Positions 47,143 to 54,583 of a stretch of DNA of 64,000 nucleotides are shown here, piece by piece. This DNA comes from Methylophaga sp. Its GTDB lineage: Bacteria > Pseudomonadota > Gammaproteobacteria > Nitrosococcales > Methylophagaceae. The notes under the pieces are model-generated. The model saw only the letters and a list, made by a program, of their open reading frames with translations, had not been told where the DNA came from and did not search any database. Position numbers and translations under genes: made by a program. Position 1 is the first letter of the stretch, and every line of letters begins with the position of its first letter. The stretch is taken from the NCBI GenBank assembly GCA_020831825.1, contig JAFIFW010000009.1, positions 1 through 64,000 of the forward strand, written 5' to 3'.

Positions 47143-47928
47143 TTACAAATTCTGGCTGGCGTATTGCAACATCTGATCTGCGGTTGAGATCGCTTTTGAG
47201 TTCATCTCATAAGCTCTTTGTGTCTCGATCATATTGATCAGCTCTGTCACTACGTTGACATTCGAGGTTTCCAGTGCGCCACCAACCACCGTACCAATGC
47301 CATCCAGGCCCGGAATCCCAACAATCGCTGGTCCACTGGCTCCAGATTCTTTGAACAGGTTTTCACCTACAGGCTGCAGACCTGCCGGATTCACGAAGTC
47401 TGCAAGTTCTATATCGCCAATTATAACTGGCTCATTTTGACCCGGCTGGGTCACACTGACCGTGCCATCGACGCCGATTGTGATACTCAAAGCATCCTCA
47501 GGAACCACCAAACCGGGTTCGAGCAAATAGCCGTTAGACATGACAACCTCACCATCAGAATTCAGCTGAAAGCTGCCATCGCGGGTGTAGGCTATATCGC
47601 CATCTGGCATCAGGATCTGGAAGAAGCCTCTTCCTTGAATAGCAATGTCCAGAGCATTTTGTGTTTGAATGATATTGCCCTGGGTGTGTAATTTTTGAGT
47701 AGCAACAGTTCTGACCCCCGTGCCCACCATCAAGCCTGAAGGCAATTCAGTATCTGTTGTAGATTGGGCACCAGGCTGTCGAATAGTCTGGTAGAGCAAG
47801 TCTTCAAAAACCGCTCTGTCTTGCTTGAAACCAGTGGTATTTACGTTTGCCAGATTATTTGAAATCACTGACATTCTGGTTTGTTGAGCATCAAGCCCTG
47901 TCTTGGCGATCCATAAAGCCTGATTCAT
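47143..47928 (-). CDS. flgG: FlgG, distal rod protein
   Basis: FlgG builds the distal rod. The 261 residues begin [32 protein letters not shown] (landmark) and end with [33 protein letters not shown], the standard FlgG termini. The [16 protein letters not shown] hook motif is in the middle. It follows flgF by 33 bases. Confidence 0.97.
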   Translation of the reverse strand: MNQALWIAKTGLDAQQTRMSVISNNLANVNTTGFKQDRAVFEDLLYQTIRQPGAQSTTDTELPSGLMVGTGVRTVATQKLHTQGNIIQTQNALDIAIQGRGFFQILMPDGDIAYTRDGSFQLNSDGEVVMSNGYLLEPGLVVPEDALSITIGVDGTVSVTQPGQNEPVIIGDIELADFVNPAGLQPVGENLFKESGASGPAIVGIPGLDGIGTVVGGALETSNVNVVTELINMIETQRAYEMNSKAISTADQMLQYASQNL

Positions 47929-47961
47929 AATCGTTCTCCAAATTTTTGACGCTGCTCGCGC

Positions 47962-48705
47962 TTACCCACCAAGCTGCAACAAGCGTGCCGATGCCGCACT
48001 GTTTTCTTCAGCTGTTGACATCATCTTGATCTGCATTTCATATTTCCGCTGCAGCTCAATCATGTTCACAAGGGCACCGATAGCATTGACGTTACTGCTC
48101 TCAATCGTGCCAGAGGCCACTTTGACAGAAGCATCCAAGGGTGCTTCACCACCATCGCGCATCCGCATCAAACCATCGCTGTCCTTGAAGATATCCTGCA
48201 AGTCGGGTTTCACCAGCTTGATTCTATCCAGCACCGCCAGCGCATTTACCTCGGCCCCGACAGGACGTATTGAGATGGTCCCGTCAGCGCCAATTTCAAT
48301 TTTTTCTGCGGGTGGAATAGCAATTGGCCCGTTATCACCCATCACGGCTAGTCCAGTTCCTGTCAGCAGTTGCCCGGTTTCTGTGAGGTGAAAATCCCCC
48401 GCACGGGTATAACCCTCTCGACCATCGATTCCAATGACAGCAATAAATCCATCTCCCTGAACCGAAACATCCAATTCACGTCCAGTGGAGACAACCGGCC
48501 CCTGCTGATAATCAGTGGCAGGCCGCTCGGTCATCGAATAAACACGGCTCGGCATGCCCTCACCAAACACCGGCATCGCGCGAAACTGTTCCAGATCAGC
48601 ACGAAACCCGGTCGTATTGATATTGGCCAGGTTATTGTTATTGGTCGCCTGCGCCAGCATGGTTTGCTGGGCAGCATTCATTGAGATGTACAGCATGCGA
48701 TCCAT
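47962..48705 (-). CDS. flgF: FlgF, proximal rod protein
   Basis: FlgF is a proximal rod subunit. The 247 residues start MDRMLYISMNAAQQTMLAQATNNNNLANINTTGF (landmark), characteristic of FlgF, and end with NVNAIGALVNMIELQRKYEMQIKMM. The GYTRAGDFHL motif is central. It lies between flgE (27 bases) and flgG. Confidence 0.96.
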   Translation of the reverse strand: MDRMLYISMNAAQQTMLAQATNNNNLANINTTGFRADLEQFRAMPVFGEGMPSRVYSMTERPATDYQQGPVVSTGRELDVSVQGDGFIAVIGIDGREGYTRAGDFHLTETGQLLTGTGLAVMGDNGPIAIPPAEKIEIGADGTISIRPVGAEVNALAVLDRIKLVKPDLQDIFKDSDGLMRMRDGGEAPLDASVKVASGTIESSNVNAIGALVNMIELQRKYEMQIKMMSTAEENSAASARLLQLGG

Positions 48706-48732
48706 AAAGCTAGCCCTCTTTAATCCAGGTCA

Positions 48733-50058
48733 TTACCTGAGATTGATAATGGTCTGAGTAATGGCATTGTTGGTCTCGATAGCTTTTGAGTTTGCCTGGA
48801 AATTACGCTGTGCCGTGATCAATCCCACTAGCTCCTTGGTGAGATCAACATTCGAAGTTTCCAGAGCACCCGCCTTGACCTCACCAAAGCTTCCAGTACC
48901 CGCCTCACCTGCAATCACAGGGCCAGAATCAGTCGTTTCCTTCCAGGAGGTATTGCCGATTTTGTTCAAAGCCTGTGGGTTAGCAAAATTACCTAATGCA
49001 ATTTTGCCGATAGGTATTGCTTGGCCATTACTATAAGTTGCCCGGATAAGACCATCGTCACTGACATCCACCCCCGTCAAGCGCCCTGTTGGAAAACCAT
49101 TAACTGTCAGTGCTCCAACGTTGAAAGGGCCAGAGTTTTGGGTAGTTCCGTTAAAGCTTACTGTGACTTCTTGATCGGCTGCACCACTCTGGAATTGAGT
49201 TAGTGGTGGACTGAAGTCCAATGCTAGAGGTGGCGCAACACTGTCAAGTCCCCCTTGGGGGGTAAAGCCGAGCCTGGATACCCCCAAAGAGATACGTCCG
49301 TTCACACCAGCATTATCAAAAATATCGTCGGCGGATATAAATGCTGCCACCTGCCACTGGTTAAAACCCACTGGTCCAGTGCCATCATCAGCGGATGGAT
49401 CGACCTTTTGGTAAAAAAAGGTGACAACATGCTCGTTACCAAGGGAGTCATATATGGTGGCTGACGTTGAATGGTTGAAGGTATCTGCATCTGCCGGATC
49501 TATTGGCAAGAGGCTGCCACTCCCATCATCAATGCCTGCAGCATTTGATGGTAAGTTAGTTGCAATCCTCAAATTGGTCGTTGACTCTGGCGAACCGACA
49601 GCCGGTGGCAACTGCAATGGCTGGGTAGCGTTCATGGTTGTAGCCGAGATATTACCGTCTTCATCGACTGGGAAGGTTCGCAAATACCACCCCAGGTTGT
49701 TCACCACATAACCATCCTTGTTGACACCAAACTCACCCGCTCGCGTGTAGATGATTTCACCAGAACCGAGTTCTGGAGCCAGAGCAAAAAAGCCCTCACC
49801 GCTAATACCAAGATCCAATGCATTCTCTGTAAACTCGAGATTACCCTGTGAAAATTGCTGGGCGACATTTCTGAGCACCACACCACTGCCAATCGCTGTA
49901 TTACTGGTTGTTCCGAAAGCTGATACAGCAAACACATCAGCAAATTCGGCTCGAGAATTTTTGAAACCGGTTGTGTTGACGTTAGCGATGTTGTTAGATT
50001 TGACGTTGAGATCAAAAGTTGCCGCATTCAACCCACTTAATGCTGTACTGAAAGACAT
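48733..50058 (-). CDS. flgE: FlgE, flagellar hook protein
   Basis: FlgE polymerises into the universal-joint hook. The 441 residues begin [34 protein letters not shown] and end with NVDLTKELVGLITAQRNFQANSKAI (landmarks). The central domains are variable and rich in Gly, Asp and Asn. The size is within the usual range. It follows flgD by 11 bases. Confidence 0.96.
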   Translation of the reverse strand: MSFSTALSGLNAATFDLNVKSNNIANVNTTGFKNSRAEFADVFAVSAFGTTSNTAIGSGVVLRNVAQQFSQGNLEFTENALDLGISGEGFFALAPELGSGEIIYTRAGEFGVNKDGYVVNNLGWYLRTFPVDEDGNISATTMNATQPLQLPPAVGSPESTTNLRIATNLPSNAAGIDDGSGSLLPIDPADADTFNHSTSATIYDSLGNEHVVTFFYQKVDPSADDGTGPVGFNQWQVAAFISADDIFDNAGVNGRISLGVSRLGFTPQGGLDSVAPPLALDFSPPLTQFQSGAADQEVTVSFNGTTQNSGPFNVGALTVNGFPTGRLTGVDVSDDGLIRATYSNGQAIPIGKIALGNFANPQALNKIGNTSWKETTDSGPVIAGEAGTGSFGEVKAGALETSNVDLTKELVGLITAQRNFQANSKAIETNNAITQTIINLR

Positions 50059-50069
50059 GGAATGCCTCC

Positions 50070-50747
50070 TTAAATAATTTCTTGTACTTCACTGAAAGGC
50101 ACCGAACCAATGGCACCCAGATTTATCGTCAAACCCTGACTGCCAGCACCCACCAAAACACTGTCTACCTTGGCAATCACAGCGCTTGCAAAAGCAGTAT
50201 TTCTGCCCTCAACAGTCCCTGTGGCTCGGAATTGATAAACCGCTTCAGGCGCTACTTCACCATTGTCATCAAATCCATCCCAGGTAAAATTGGTGTAGCC
50301 TCGGGCTGCGCCCATGTCGATAGTTCTGACCACAACCCCTGCTTCGTTGTAGATGGTGACTTTCAAGTCAGTGACGGGTGCAGCAACATTGATTTGGCCT
50401 TTAAGGCCACTGTCTGCCGACATGTAACCGATAGAGGATGGCACCAGCACAGAGCGACCCACTAATGAAGATCCTTGAAGGGCTTGATCCGATTGCATGG
50501 CTTTGGCGAAGCTGGCAAATGATTTCTGCAAATCAGCAATACCGCTAACCGTTCCAAACGAGGCAATTTGCCCCAGGAAATCACCACTTTCCATCGGCGA
50601 AAGCGGATCCTGATTCATCAGCTGGGTAGTCATCAATGACATAAAATCCTCCATTGCCAACTGGCCTACGTTTTTTTCCTCATCTTTTTTATTCGAGTTT
50701 GAGTTGAGGAAAGCATATGGGTTGTCGCCTAAACCATTTATTGCCAT
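50070..50747 (-). CDS. flgD: FlgD, hook-cap scaffold protein
   Basis: FlgD caps the growing hook. The 225 residues contain the family core FMSLMTTQLMNQDPLSPMES, followed by a fibronectin/Tudor-like C-terminal half with YTNFTWDGFDDNGEVAPEAVYQF (landmark), standard for FlgD. A small extra ORF separates it from flgC. Confidence 0.96.
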   Translation of the reverse strand: MAINGLGDNPYAFLNSNSNKKDEEKNVGQLAMEDFMSLMTTQLMNQDPLSPMESGDFLGQIASFGTVSGIADLQKSFASFAKAMQSDQALQGSSLVGRSVLVPSSIGYMSADSGLKGQINVAAPVTDLKVTIYNEAGVVVRTIDMGAARGYTNFTWDGFDDNGEVAPEAVYQFRATGTVEGRNTAFASAVIAKVDSVLVGAGSQGLTINLGAIGSVPFSEVQEII

Positions 50748-50756
50748 GACAATGCC

Positions 50757-50981
50757 TCAATGAACAGGGTTACGCTGAGCAAGGTAGAACTCATGCTGGT
50801 CAGCAACCAGAAGACTGGTAAAAAGTTGTTGTTGAAAGGGCTGTTGCCTGGCTGGAAAGTCCAGCTCGCCAACAATCACTCCAGATTGAGTAGGGCTTGG
50901 CAGATCCTGCCACCAGATAACGGCTGGCATGCCAGACTGCAAAACAACCGCCATTGGACTTTGGTAAACTTGACTACTCAT
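50757..50981 (-). CDS. Small unknown protein inserted between flgC and flgD
   Basis: I do not recognise this 74-residue protein, which begins MSSQVYQSPMAVVLQSGMP. It has no signal peptide or membrane helix and ends FYLAQRNPVH. Its ATG lies one base after the flgC stop (TAGAATG), and flgD starts 9 bases after its stop. It is therefore translated in the middle of the rod/hook operon, where flgC and flgD are usually adjacent. The uninterrupted frame and spacing argue that it is real. A role in rod or hook assembly is possible but unsupported. Confidence 0.7.
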   Translation of the reverse strand: MSSQVYQSPMAVVLQSGMPAVIWWQDLPSPTQSGVIVGELDFPARQQPFQQQLFTSLLVADQHEFYLAQRNPVH

Positions 50982-50982
50982 T

Positions 50983-51396
50983 CTATTTACCCATCTGCAG
51001 TGTGCGTATAAGCAGCTGTTTAGATGTATTAGCAATCTCGACATTGTTTTGATAGGAACGCGATGCCGACATCATGTTCGCCATTTCAGCAATGGGATCA
51101 ACATTTGAGTGATAGACAAAGCCATTTTCATCTGCCATCGGGTGTGCAGGGTTGTATTCCTGTTTAACCGGCGCCTGACTCTCAACAATGCCGCGCACCT
51201 GAACTGAGCCGGGTTTGAAACCATCCTGAGCATCATCAAGCACCGTCGCGAAAACTGGCTGCCTTGAGCGGTACGTTTCGCCGACACTACTGCTCACGCT
51301 GTCCGCGTTGGCGAGATTACTGGCAGTGGTGTTGAGCCGAAGCGATTGAGCACTCATCCCGCTTCCTGCAATATCGAAAATATTGAATAGCGACAT
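50983..51396 (-). CDS. flgC: FlgC, proximal rod protein
   Basis: FlgC is a proximal rod subunit. The 137 residues begin SLFNIFDIAGSGMSAQSLRLNTTASNLANAD and end with EMANMMSASRSYQNNVEIANTSKQLL (landmarks), both diagnostic. The start is 4 bases after the flgB stop. Confidence 0.97.
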   Translation of the reverse strand: MSLFNIFDIAGSGMSAQSLRLNTTASNLANADSVSSSVGETYRSRQPVFATVLDDAQDGFKPGSVQVRGIVESQAPVKQEYNPAHPMADENGFVYHSNVDPIAEMANMMSASRSYQNNVEIANTSKQLLIRTLQMGK

Positions 51397-51400
51397 CGTA

Positions 51401-51802
51401 TTATTCTCCTCGGATAGCCTTGGTCAGGCTCTGAAAACGACTGCCAAGAAACTCAAGACTCGCTTGGTACTGGACTGCATTTTGCATGAACTGGGATTGC
51501 TCTACTTGCTCATCGACCGTGTTGCCATCCAGAGAATCCTGCATGGTTTGGCGGTACTGCAGCTGCGAGTCAAAACTGCTGCCTCCGGAACCGGCAATAT
51601 GTTTCTGATGAGTGGTGTTGAGTGAAGGTGAAGTCTGACCGCTGGCGGCCATTTTCAGGGCTGATTGAAAATCAATATCCCGAGCCTTGTAATTAGGGGT
51701 ATCGGCATTGGCAAGATTCGTTGCCAGCAGCTCAGCGCGCTGAGAACGCACACGCAAGGCGTCTGCGTGAATTCCAAGGGCTGAATCGAAGTTTATCGGC
51801 AT
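51401..51802 (-). CDS. flgB: FlgB, proximal rod protein
   Basis: FlgB is the first rod protein to assemble on FliE. The start MPINFDSALGIH (51802) has GGAG 8 bases upstream. The 133 residues include LATNLANADTPNYKARDIDFQ and the C-terminal MQNAVQYQASLEFLGSRFQSL (landmarks), as in FlgB. It heads the flg operon. flgA and flgM, often upstream, are not in the window. Confidence 0.96.
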   Translation of the reverse strand: MPINFDSALGIHADALRVRSQRAELLATNLANADTPNYKARDIDFQSALKMAASGQTSPSLNTTHQKHIAGSGGSSFDSQLQYRQTMQDSLDGNTVDEQVEQSQFMQNAVQYQASLEFLGSRFQSLTKAIRGE

Positions 51803-51839
51803 GGTTGGCTCCATCTTTAATCTTTTTGTACAGATTTAA

Positions 51840-51855
51840 AGCATCAAACATGCCA
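51840..51855 (-). promoter_or_regulatory. Sigma-54 promoter of the flgB operon
   Basis: The minus strand reads TGGCATG-TTTG-ATGCT, with two mismatches and correct GG/GC spacing. The transcription start would be about 25 bases before the flgB ATG. Confidence 0.78.
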
Positions 51856-51908
51856 CAACGAAAATAGTATAGAATTCAACCAGATGTAAATAATGCGGCA
51901 ACAGCGTC

Positions 51909-51937
51909 AAAAAAATAGCGGCAAGGTTTGCCGCTAT
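51909..51937 (-). terminator. Orphan minus-strand terminator upstream of flgB
   Basis: A 10-bp stem ATAGCGGCAA/TTGCCGCTAT is followed on the minus strand by seven T. No minus-strand gene lies between it and the divergent pilin operon at 52090. It either insulates the flgB promoter from antisense transcription or ends a small RNA of at most about 150 bases. Confidence 0.75.
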
Positions 51938-52030
51938 CCGGCAATCACCAGCCAAACCTTACTAAGTCTTTGATAAATGACGACCAATTCACGCTTTTGT
52001 AAAATAGCCCGTAGGAATTTTCAATAAGGC

Positions 52031-52059
52031 TTGACCCTGCAATATCCAGAGTCTATAAC
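52031..52059 (+). promoter_or_regulatory. Sigma-70 promoter of the minor pilin operon
   Basis: TTGACC (52031-52036), exactly 17 bases, then TATAAC (52054-52059). The start would be near 52066. A perfect 12-base palindrome CTCAATATTGAG (52070-52081) follows and overlaps the Shine-Dalgarno of fimT. It could be an operator or a leader hairpin. Confidence 0.75.
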
Positions 52060-52089
52060 AAGGCATATACTCAATATTGAGGCCTATCG

Positions 52090-52641
52090 GTGACTACTAA
52101 GCATCACACCAGAGGTTTCACGATAGTAGAGCTCATGATCACGCTGTTTATTGCAGCAATTCTGGTTGCTGTTGCAGCCCCGAGTTTTAACCGACTACTC
52201 GTGGATAACCGCCTGACAACAGAGGCAAATTTATTGCTTTCAAGCCTGCAGACAGCTCGCAGTGAAGCGGCAATGCGTGGCGTCAACGTCACCCTGCGTA
52301 TACCAGACGCAGCCGCTAACCAAGTCTGGGATCAAGGCTGGATAATGTTTACCGATTGGGGCGCAAATGCAACGCCCGGTGCCAATATTGAGACGGGCAA
52401 TTGCGCCAATGAAGAAAACTGCATATTGCAACAAAGGGATGTAGCTACTGCACCTGGTCTGACAATTCGAAGCAACAACTATGCTAGATGGATTTCATTT
52501 GACCCTTCAGGCAGACCCAGAAGTGCCGCTTTACCCAATGGTACGTTCACACTCTGTATCGGAAATCGAGGAAGACAAGTTGTAGTGAATGTGACCGGCC
52601 GTTCGCGCGTTCAGGAGGCTCCGAATGGAACCTGTCCTTAA
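52090..52641 (+). CDS. fimT: FimT/GspH-type minor pseudopilin
   Basis: A type IV pilus minor pilin that helps start pilus assembly. The start is GTG 52090 with TGAGG about 7 bases before it. The 183 residues have a short leader ending in Gly9 and the prepilin motif GFTIVELM, then a hydrophobic helix. The GspH-like region follows (SLQTARSEAAMRG, RWISFDPSGRP, LCIGNRGRQVVVNVTGRSR). It is first of seven plus-strand pilus genes. Confidence 0.9.
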   Translation: MTTKHHTRGFTIVELMITLFIAAILVAVAAPSFNRLLVDNRLTTEANLLLSSLQTARSEAAMRGVNVTLRIPDAAANQVWDQGWIMFTDWGANATPGANIETGNCANEENCILQQRDVATAPGLTIRSNNYARWISFDPSGRPRSAALPNGTFTLCIGNRGRQVVVNVTGRSRVQEAPNGTCP

Positions 52642-53095
52642 ACACCATAAAGGCTTCAGTCTGTTTGAAGTTCTGATTGCCCTATTTGTACTGGCGGTTG
52701 GCTTATTGGGATTGGCGCACCTCCAGCTGACCACACTCAAAAACGTACAAAGTGCTGAGTTTCGCTCCCAGGCTTCTATCCTAGCTGCCGATATTTTTGA
52801 CAAAATGCGCGCGAACCAGCCAGCCGCCAGAGCAGGAAACTACAACTTTGGATTCAATGATGATGAGCCAGTGGCGCCAAACTCAGTAGCCGATTTTGAT
52901 CTGATTGACTGGCTGGGCGCTGTTTCAGCATCACTCCCTCAAGGCAGCGGCTCAATTGTTTGCCCGAACTTCAACCTAGGCGCAGATTTTATCTGTCAAA
53001 TCACAATCCGCTGGACCGAAACACAAATCGGTGACGCTGACTCTGACTACGGTGAACTCGGGCAGTCAGAATTCATTTTCTCAGGGGCCATCTGA
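52625..53095 (+). CDS. pilV: PilV, minor pilin
   Basis: PilV is a minor pilin of the priming complex. The 156 residues start with a leader ending in Gly10 and GFSLFEVLIALFVLAVGLLGLAHLQ (landmark), the PilV signature. The following text LAADIFDKMRANQPAA is typical. It overlaps the end of fimT by 17 bases and pilW by one base. Confidence 0.93.
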   Translation: MEPVLKHHKGFSLFEVLIALFVLAVGLLGLAHLQLTTLKNVQSAEFRSQASILAADIFDKMRANQPAARAGNYNFGFNDDEPVAPNSVADFDLIDWLGAVSASLPQGSGSIVCPNFNLGADFICQITIRWTETQIGDADSDYGELGQSEFIFSGAI

Positions 53096-54036
53096 TGACT
53101 GGCATGAAACATCTACAAAAGGGGCTGTCCTTAATCGAGCTCATGGTGGCGATTGTGATTGGTTTGCTGTTGGTGGCTGGCGTAACCCAACTCTTTGCCA
53201 ACAATAGCCAGATTTACAATGTCCAGGATAATCGCGCTCGCATTCAGGAAAATGGCCGTTATGCTTTGCACGCCCTGACAGAAGCCATTCAGCGGGCAGG
53301 CTACATCGGTTGTGCAACTCGAAGTGCTCCAAACATTACCAATACACTGAACAGCAACCCCGCTTTCCTTGAAGACTTTGCAGTTTCACTTCAAGGTAAC
53401 AATGCCACCGGACCAAACACCTGGATCCCGTCTCAAGATGCCAGCATCACTAACCCGCTCTCTGGAAATGACATCATTACGGTCAGAACAGGCATCGGCT
53501 CTCCCATTCGGGTACTGGCTCACGACAACAGTAATCAGCAGATTGGGCTGGGCACCAATCATGGTCTCGCCACCAACGACATTGTCATGGTCTCTGATTG
53601 TTTAAGCGCCGTCATCCTTCAAATTGAAAACGTTGTTGGCAACGATATTATTTACGATAACAGTATTGATCTGCAGTTTGATATTCCAAGTGCCCACATC
53701 ACTCGACTGGCGACACGCAGTTTGTACATCAGAGCTAATCCGGACGGACTTCCTGCACTTTATCAACGCATCAACAATGATGCTCCACAGGAACTTGTGT
53801 CAGGAATAGAAAATCTGCAAATCTTGTTTGGTGAAGACACCAACCAGGATGGGGCTGCAAATGTCTATATTTCTGCCAACGCTGTCAGTGATTGGAGCGA
53901 TGTTGTGAGCGTGAGAGTTACGCTCGATGCCACAAGCATTGAAGACAACCTGGCATTACAGCAACGCGCAGAAGGCGATCGCCGTCTAAGCACCAGCTTC
54001 CAGAAAACAATCGCTCTCAGGAACCGATTGCCATGA
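53095..54036 (+). CDS. pilW: PilW, minor pilin
   Basis: PilW is one of the minor pilins that prime assembly with PilV and PilX and carry PilY1. The 313 residues start MTGMKHLQKGLSLIELMVAI with the prepilin cleavage site after Gly10. They contain QENGRYALHALTEAIQRAGYIGCAT, the PilW pattern, and a C-terminal domain ending in FQKTIALRN. The start overlaps the pilV stop, and it overlaps pilX by 4 bases. Confidence 0.93.
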   Translation: MTGMKHLQKGLSLIELMVAIVIGLLLVAGVTQLFANNSQIYNVQDNRARIQENGRYALHALTEAIQRAGYIGCATRSAPNITNTLNSNPAFLEDFAVSLQGNNATGPNTWIPSQDASITNPLSGNDIITVRTGIGSPIRVLAHDNSNQQIGLGTNHGLATNDIVMVSDCLSAVILQIENVVGNDIIYDNSIDLQFDIPSAHITRLATRSLYIRANPDGLPALYQRINNDAPQELVSGIENLQILFGEDTNQDGAANVYISANAVSDWSDVVSVRVTLDATSIEDNLALQQRAEGDRRLSTSFQKTIALRNRLP

Positions 54037-54581
54037 ACCGATTTCATCGTATCAACAATTTACATCAAACTGGCGCCACTCTGATCATTAGCCTGATTGT
54101 TTTGGTGTTGATGACCATTATTGGTCTGGCCGCCATGAGAAGCAGCATGATGCAGGAACGCATGGCGTCGAATACCCGCGACTACGAATTAGCCAGTCAA
54201 GCTGCTGAAACTGCACTTCGCGAAGCCGAGAACTGGCTGATTTCCCAGGTAAATGAACCGATTCCCGGCGCTTCTCGTGTCTGGCTGCTTAATGAGATGC
54301 ATCCCGCCCCCATCGAAGCTCGCAACTGGTGGGAAATGCCGGCAAGAGGACGCGCCTGGTGGATCGCCAATGCCGTTGCTTATGCTGGCCCAGTACTGGC
54401 AAACGTTAACAGCCAACCCAGATCAATTATCGAGCATCAGTCCTTTATCACTGACGACTTACTCATAGGTACAGGTAGCAATAACACCGGTATCGATTAT
54501 TATCGCATCACTGCCCGAGGTTCAGGTGGTAGCGACCAGTCCCGTGTGCTGATACAGAGCACTGTGAGCAAAAGGTATTAA
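54033..54581 (+). CDS. pilX: PilX, minor pilin
   Basis: PilX is a minor pilin. The 182 residues have the family start HQTGATLIISLIVLVLMTIIGLAAMRSSMMQERMA (landmark). This lacks the usual Phe/Glu prepilin signature, as PilX proteins do, and then runs into SNTRDYELASQAAETALREAE. It ends 2 bases before pilY1. Confidence 0.92.
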   Translation: MNRFHRINNLHQTGATLIISLIVLVLMTIIGLAAMRSSMMQERMASNTRDYELASQAAETALREAENWLISQVNEPIPGASRVWLLNEMHPAPIEARNWWEMPARGRAWWIANAVAYAGPVLANVNSQPRSIIEHQSFITDDLLIGTGSNNTGIDYYRITARGSGGSDQSRVLIQSTVSKRY

Positions 54582-54583
54582 TC

